Shown here: positions 6,531-9,025 of the stretch, one piece after another | How the letters are laid out: each line of letters starts with the position of its first letter | Numbering within the stretch: the first letter of the stretch is position 1 | DNA from: Flavipsychrobacter stenotrophus | GTDB taxonomy: Bacteria; Bacteroidota; Bacteroidia; Chitinophagales; Chitinophagaceae | Length of the DNA: 9,025 bases | Assembly (NCBI GenBank): GCA_947371715.1 | Contig: CANBQQ010000099.1 | Coordinates: 1-9,025 of the forward strand | Direction of reading: 5' to 3' | Program-made: the position numbers and the translations under genes | The notes under the pieces: generated by a model | Database searches by the model: none | Told to the model about the DNA's origin: nothing | The model's input: the letters and a program-made list of their open reading frames with translations, nothing else

Positions 6531-8144
6531 TTAAGCTCCTATCATTACCTTTGGTGCAGCAGAACGGATCTCTTCGCTTGATTTCTCAGCATACTTTTCG
6601 AAGTTCTTAACGAACAAGCCGGCCAGTTCGTTAGCTTTCTTATCGTAAGCTTCCTTATCAGCCCATGTATTACGTGGAACCAGTATTTCTGATGGTACGT
6701 TAGGAACTGAAGTTGGCATCAACACGCCGAAAACAGGGTGTGCAGTGTACTCAACATTGTTCAGATCGCCACGCATTGCTGCGTTGATCATAGAACGGGT
6801 GTAGCTCAACTTCATACGGCTACCTGTGCCATATGCGCCACCGCTCCAACCTGTGTTGATCAGCCAAACGTTCACATTCTTGTCATCGTCAAGCTTCTTA
6901 CCCAACAATTCTGCATACTTAGCAGGGTGTAAAGGCAGGAATACGCGACCGAAACAAGCAGAGAAAGTAGTCTGAGGTTCAGTAACACCTACTTCTGTAC
7001 CTGCCACCTTAGCAGTATAACCGCTGATGAAGTGGTACATAGCCTGTGCCTTGGTCAGCTTGCTGATAGGAGGCAGGATACCAAATGCATCACAAGTAAG
7101 GAAGAATACATTCTTAGGCTGTCCGCCATAAGAAGGCTCCTTTGCATTAGGAATAAAGTCGATCGGATAAGCTGCACGGGTGTTTTCTGTGATGCTGCCA
7201 TCTGCATAATCAACAGTTTTTGTACCTGCGTGGAACTTGATGTTCTCCAGCAACGCACCCGGCTTGATAGCTCCGAAAATTTCCGGCTCTTTCTCAGCGC
7301 TCAGGTCTATACATTTTGCATAGCAGCCACCTTCGAAGTTAAATACGCTGTTATCAGCCCATCCATGCTCGTCATCACCTATCAGTGAGCGGCTTGCATC
7401 GGCGCTGAGGGTAGTTTTACCTGTACCGCTCAGACCAAAGAACAATGCTACATCACCATCTTTGCCTTCGTTGGCAGAGCAGTGCATAGACAATACCTTA
7501 TGATCATGTGGCAATACAAAGTTCAGTACACCAAAGATACCCTTCTTCATTTCGCCGGTATAACCGCTACCGCCGATAAGGATAACCTTACGAGTAAAGT
7601 TAACGATAGTGAAGTTGCCCTGGCGAGTGCCGTCTACAGCAGGATCTGCCTGGAAACCGGGCGCCTGAAGTATCAGCCAGTCGTGATTCTGAGTAGCTAT
7701 TTCGTCAGCTGTAGGACGCAGGAACAGGTCGTTGCAGAACAGGTTAGCCCATGGAGTTTCGTTCACCACGCGGATATTCAACCTGTAAGCAGGATCAGCA
7801 CATGCGTAAGCATCGCGTACCCATACTTCCTTGCCACCCATGTAGGCAGCTACCTTATCGTACAATTTGTCGAAAGCTTCAGGAGAGAAAGGAATGTTTA
7901 CATCACCCCAATCCACGCTGTCCTGCGTGATCGCATCCTTCACAGTAAACTTGTCTTTAGGAGAACGGCCGGTAAACTTACCTGTGCTCACGCACAGTGC
8001 ACCAGTATCGTTAAGTTCGCCCTGACCCAGTTCTAAAGTCTTACTCACTAATGCCTCCGGAGAGAGATTCCAATGCGCCACGGCTACATTAAGGCCCAAC
8101 TCAGATAAGTTGAACGATTGGTTCTTAGTACCAAATTCCTGCAT
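6531..8144 (-). CDS. pckA: Phosphoenolpyruvate carboxykinase (ATP)
   Basis: This encodes 537 residues, full length for the family (E. coli PckA has 540). The enzyme converts oxaloacetate and ATP to phosphoenolpyruvate, CO2 and ADP, the first committed step of gluconeogenesis; it is cytosolic and needs Mn2+ and Mg2+. Key sites are all present: TGRSPKDKF (R60) for substrate binding, GEMKKG (K201), MHCSANEG (H221), the P-loop GLSGTGKT (237-244, K243), the metal-binding IGDDEHGW (D257, D258) and ENTRAAYP (R323). These align with E. coli R65, K213, H232, K254, D269 and R333 at a near-constant offset. The P-loop and length identify the ATP form rather than the GTP form. The gene is monocistronic: its own promoter element lies at 8177-8184 and its terminator at 6469-6500. 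In some anaerobic Bacteroidota the enzyme runs in the carboxylating direction; the sequence cannot tell. Confidence 0.99.
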   Translation of the reverse strand: MQEFGTKNQSFNLSELGLNVAVAHWNLSPEALVSKTLELGQGELNDTGALCVSTGKFTGRSPKDKFTVKDAITQDSVDWGDVNIPFSPEAFDKLYDKVAAYMGGKEVWVRDAYACADPAYRLNIRVVNETPWANLFCNDLFLRPTADEIATQNHDWLILQAPGFQADPAVDGTRQGNFTIVNFTRKVILIGGSGYTGEMKKGIFGVLNFVLPHDHKVLSMHCSANEGKDGDVALFFGLSGTGKTTLSADASRSLIGDDEHGWADNSVFNFEGGCYAKCIDLSAEKEPEIFGAIKPGALLENIKFHAGTKTVDYADGSITENTRAAYPIDFIPNAKEPSYGGQPKNVFFLTCDAFGILPPISKLTKAQAMYHFISGYTAKVAGTEVGVTEPQTTFSACFGRVFLPLHPAKYAELLGKKLDDDKNVNVWLINTGWSGGAYGTGSRMKLSYTRSMINAAMRGDLNNVEYTAHPVFGVLMPTSVPNVPSEILVPRNTWADKEAYDKKANELAGLFVKNFEKYAEKSSEEIRSAAPKVMIGA

Positions 8145-8176
8145 AAATTTTCTTTTTAAGAGTATAAAACAGGCTG

Positions 8177-8184
8177 CAAAAATA
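8177..8184 (-). promoter_or_regulatory. pckA promoter -7 element
   Basis: TATTTTTG on the minus strand is a perfect match to the Bacteroidota -7 consensus TAnnTTTG, ending 32 nt before the pckA ATG. No TTTG is found at the expected -33 position, which is usual for promoters that need an activator. The leader that follows is A/T-rich (AAAAAGAAAATTT before ATG) with no Shine-Dalgarno sequence. Confidence 0.65.
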
Positions 8185-8209
8185 ATACTTTAACTGGTAA
8201 AGTGGTATT
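8184..8209. promoter_or_regulatory. Inverted repeat directly upstream of the pckA -7, candidate operator
   Basis: The core is ACTTTA-N5-TAAAGT (8187-8203), a perfect 6-bp palindrome. It is framed imperfectly by AATAC (8184-8188) and GTATT (8205-8209). It fills the -7/-33 spacer of the pckA promoter, where a dimeric transcription factor would act. The binding protein is unknown, and the site is supported only by symmetry and position. Confidence 0.4.
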
Positions 8210-8373
8210 TAAGATGAATGATTTTCGGCATAAATGAAGAAATAGGACAAAATGAGGGTATCTTAAGGGAAAACACTTATGAATAATATATATAATCGCA
8301 TCGCCATTCCGACCCTCATATTCCACGGCACGGTTATTAGACCATATTTATTAATAGTCTGTATGTTATAGAT

Positions 8374-8381
8374 TATATTTT
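8374..8381 (+). promoter_or_regulatory. Weak -7-like element before the eRF1-like gene
   Basis: TATATTTT differs from TAnnTTTG only at the last position and ends 17 nt before the ATG at 8399. No matching -33 is visible, and the surrounding sequence is AT-rich, so similar strings arise easily. Confidence 0.28.
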
Positions 8382-8398
8382 ATACTGCAATTTCAAAC

Positions 8399-8848
8399 AT
8401 GGCTTACCTGATTTTCAGCGAGCCGATAAACATAAACATGACAACAGATAACAATTTGGTCGATTACGGGATCTATATGGATCATAAGAATGCATTTATA
8501 ATTTCTATGGCGCATGGTGTGCAGGAAGCATTGCTGGAAGAAGATACGGAGCAATTTAAAGCCAGCGATATAGAGGGCAGCAGTGATCAGAGCCGTCAGT
8601 TGCATATTCAGAACCGGGAAAATGAGTTCCTTAAGAAATTCTGCAAGGGGATAATAGATAAAATAGTGCACCCCAACAACATACTCATATTTGGTCCTTC
8701 GTCTTCAAAATTTGAATTGCAGAAAGAGATACAGGACAATAAGAGCCTTAAAAACAGCAGCGAGGAGATAAAAGTAACCGATACGTTAAGTAAAGACGAG
8801 GCTACACGCTTTGCCAGGCAACACTACAACCGTTCAGCTTCTATTTAA
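8399..8848 (+). CDS. Small eRF1/Pelota-like (baeRF or 'host attachment'-type) protein, uncharacterised
   Basis: This encodes 149 residues from the first ATG. A second ATG at 8438 (residue 14, MTTDNNLVDYGIYMDH) has an A-rich leader and fits better with relatives, which as I recall begin a few residues before a (V/I)G(I/L)(W/Y)MDH motif. Two segments suggest a compact L7Ae/eRF1 domain-3-like fold. The first is YGIYMDHKNAFIISM (residues 22-36), a leading beta-strand pair. The second is NNILIFGPSSSKFELQKEI (98-116) with a later KVTDTLSKDEATRFARQHY, reminiscent of the GP-x-x-x-K-x-x-L and TD-x-x-T/S motifs of bacterial eRF1-like proteins. These relate by fold to translation termination and ribosome-rescue factors. 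There is no signal peptide, so it should be cytoplasmic. No partner is adjacent; pckA is divergent. The family call is from memory and moderate. Confidence 0.8.
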   Translation: MAYLIFSEPININMTTDNNLVDYGIYMDHKNAFIISMAHGVQEALLEEDTEQFKASDIEGSSDQSRQLHIQNRENEFLKKFCKGIIDKIVHPNNILIFGPSSSKFELQKEIQDNKSLKNSSEEIKVTDTLSKDEATRFARQHYNRSASI

Positions 8849-8870
8849 TTTAAAACACCTGTAGTAATAT

Positions 8871-8919
8871 AAAGTGCGATTCAGTCTACATTAAATGTGG
8901 GATTGGATCGCACTTTTTT
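8871..8919 (+). terminator. Strong intrinsic terminator of the eRF1-like gene
   Basis: Arms AAAGTGCGAT (8871-8880) and ATCGCACTTT (8907-8916) pair perfectly. The stem continues inward through several G-U wobbles to an ACAT-TAA-ATGT tip (8888-8898) with one bulged G. The 3' arm runs into TTTTTT (8914-8919). The wobble pairs form only in plus-strand RNA, so the terminator serves the gene ending at 8848. Confidence 0.92.
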
Positions 8920-8950
8920 GTTTCTTGTTACAGATATGATGGCTAACAAA

Positions 8951-8981
8951 TTTCGGGACATGTATCGATCACTTATCTTTA
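8951..8981 (+). promoter_or_regulatory. Promoter for a gene starting at the right edge
   Basis: TTTC (8951-8954), 19 nt, then TATCTTTA (8974-8981) differs from TTTG-N19..21-TAnnTTTG by one base in each element. It lies after the terminator at 8871-8919, and its -7 ends 21 nt before a GTG codon, matching the geometry of the promoters at 1431 and 5455. Confidence 0.5.
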
Positions 8982-9002
8982 TACTCTCCAATTCTAAAAA
9001 CC

Positions 9003-9025
9003 GTGAAACAACTATTTACACTGTT
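9003..9025 (+). CDS. Possible start of a further gene, probably with a signal peptide
   Basis: A GTG at 9003 opens a frame reading (M)KQLFTL up to the window edge. Lys followed by hydrophobic residues resembles the start of a Sec signal peptide. Only seven codons are visible, so the call rests mainly on the promoter-like sequence 21 nt upstream and on the upstream terminator. No function can be inferred. Confidence 0.4.

Noticed and set aside
7482..8036. Plus-strand 184-residue frame opposite pckA
   Set aside because: pckA on the other strand is certain, and the antisense translation has no motif. Long antisense frames are common opposite conserved genes.
8393..8671. Minus-strand 92-residue frame opposite the eRF1-like gene
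   Set aside because: The plus-strand gene has family-like motifs and a matching plus-oriented terminator. The antisense frame has neither.
1..9025. CRISPR array, insertion sequence, tRNA/rRNA or defence cluster
   Set aside because: No spaced identical repeats, transposase or integrase frame, terminal inverted repeats with target duplications, or RNA-gene signatures were seen. The repeats inside the giant gene are diverged protein-domain repeats.

Overview
The window looks like a chromosomal segment of a Bacteroidota bacterium, probably close to the Chitinophagaceae (family-level placement is inference). Four things point there. A very large secreted protein ends in a type IX secretion type B (gliding-motility-associated) sorting domain. 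Several promoters fit the Bacteroidota pattern TTTG-N19..21-TAnnTTTG. Start codons lack Shine-Dalgarno sequences and have A/T-rich leaders. Secreted proteins are long modular beta-propeller and Ig/PKD types.

Layout. Positions 1-5431 carry three minus-strand genes for exported proteins. From upstream to downstream they are a 1284-residue T9SS cargo protein (1577-5431), a 135-residue charged secreted protein (1004-1411), and the N-terminal 306 residues of an Asp-box beta-propeller protein that runs off the left edge (1-920). A strong hairpin terminator at 1507-1540 separates the first from the other two, which probably form an operon with its own promoter near 1431-1462. Upstream of the giant gene, 40 bp away on the same strand, lies a TylF-like SAM-dependent O-methyltransferase (5472-6218). 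The giant gene's own promoter appears to be embedded in the end of that methyltransferase gene. Next comes ATP-dependent phosphoenolpyruvate carboxykinase, pckA (6531-8144, minus), with a clean intrinsic terminator.

A 254-bp divergent intergenic region holds the pckA promoter and a candidate operator. The plus-strand gene beyond it (8399-8848) encodes a small protein resembling the eRF1/Pelota-like baeRF or 'host attachment' proteins, and ends in a strong plus-oriented terminator (8871-8919). At the right edge a promoter-like sequence and a GTG start suggest the beginning of another plus-strand gene.

Functionally the window is ordinary chromosome: surface or secreted adhesin-like proteins, one central carbon enzyme, one orphan methyltransferase and one uncharacterised small protein. 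I see no mobile element, CRISPR array, tRNA or rRNA, and no convincing multi-gene novel system. The items most worth a second look are the split arrangement of the charged small protein and the Asp-box propeller, the nine-fold cysteine-paired domain array in the giant protein, and the small eRF1-like protein.
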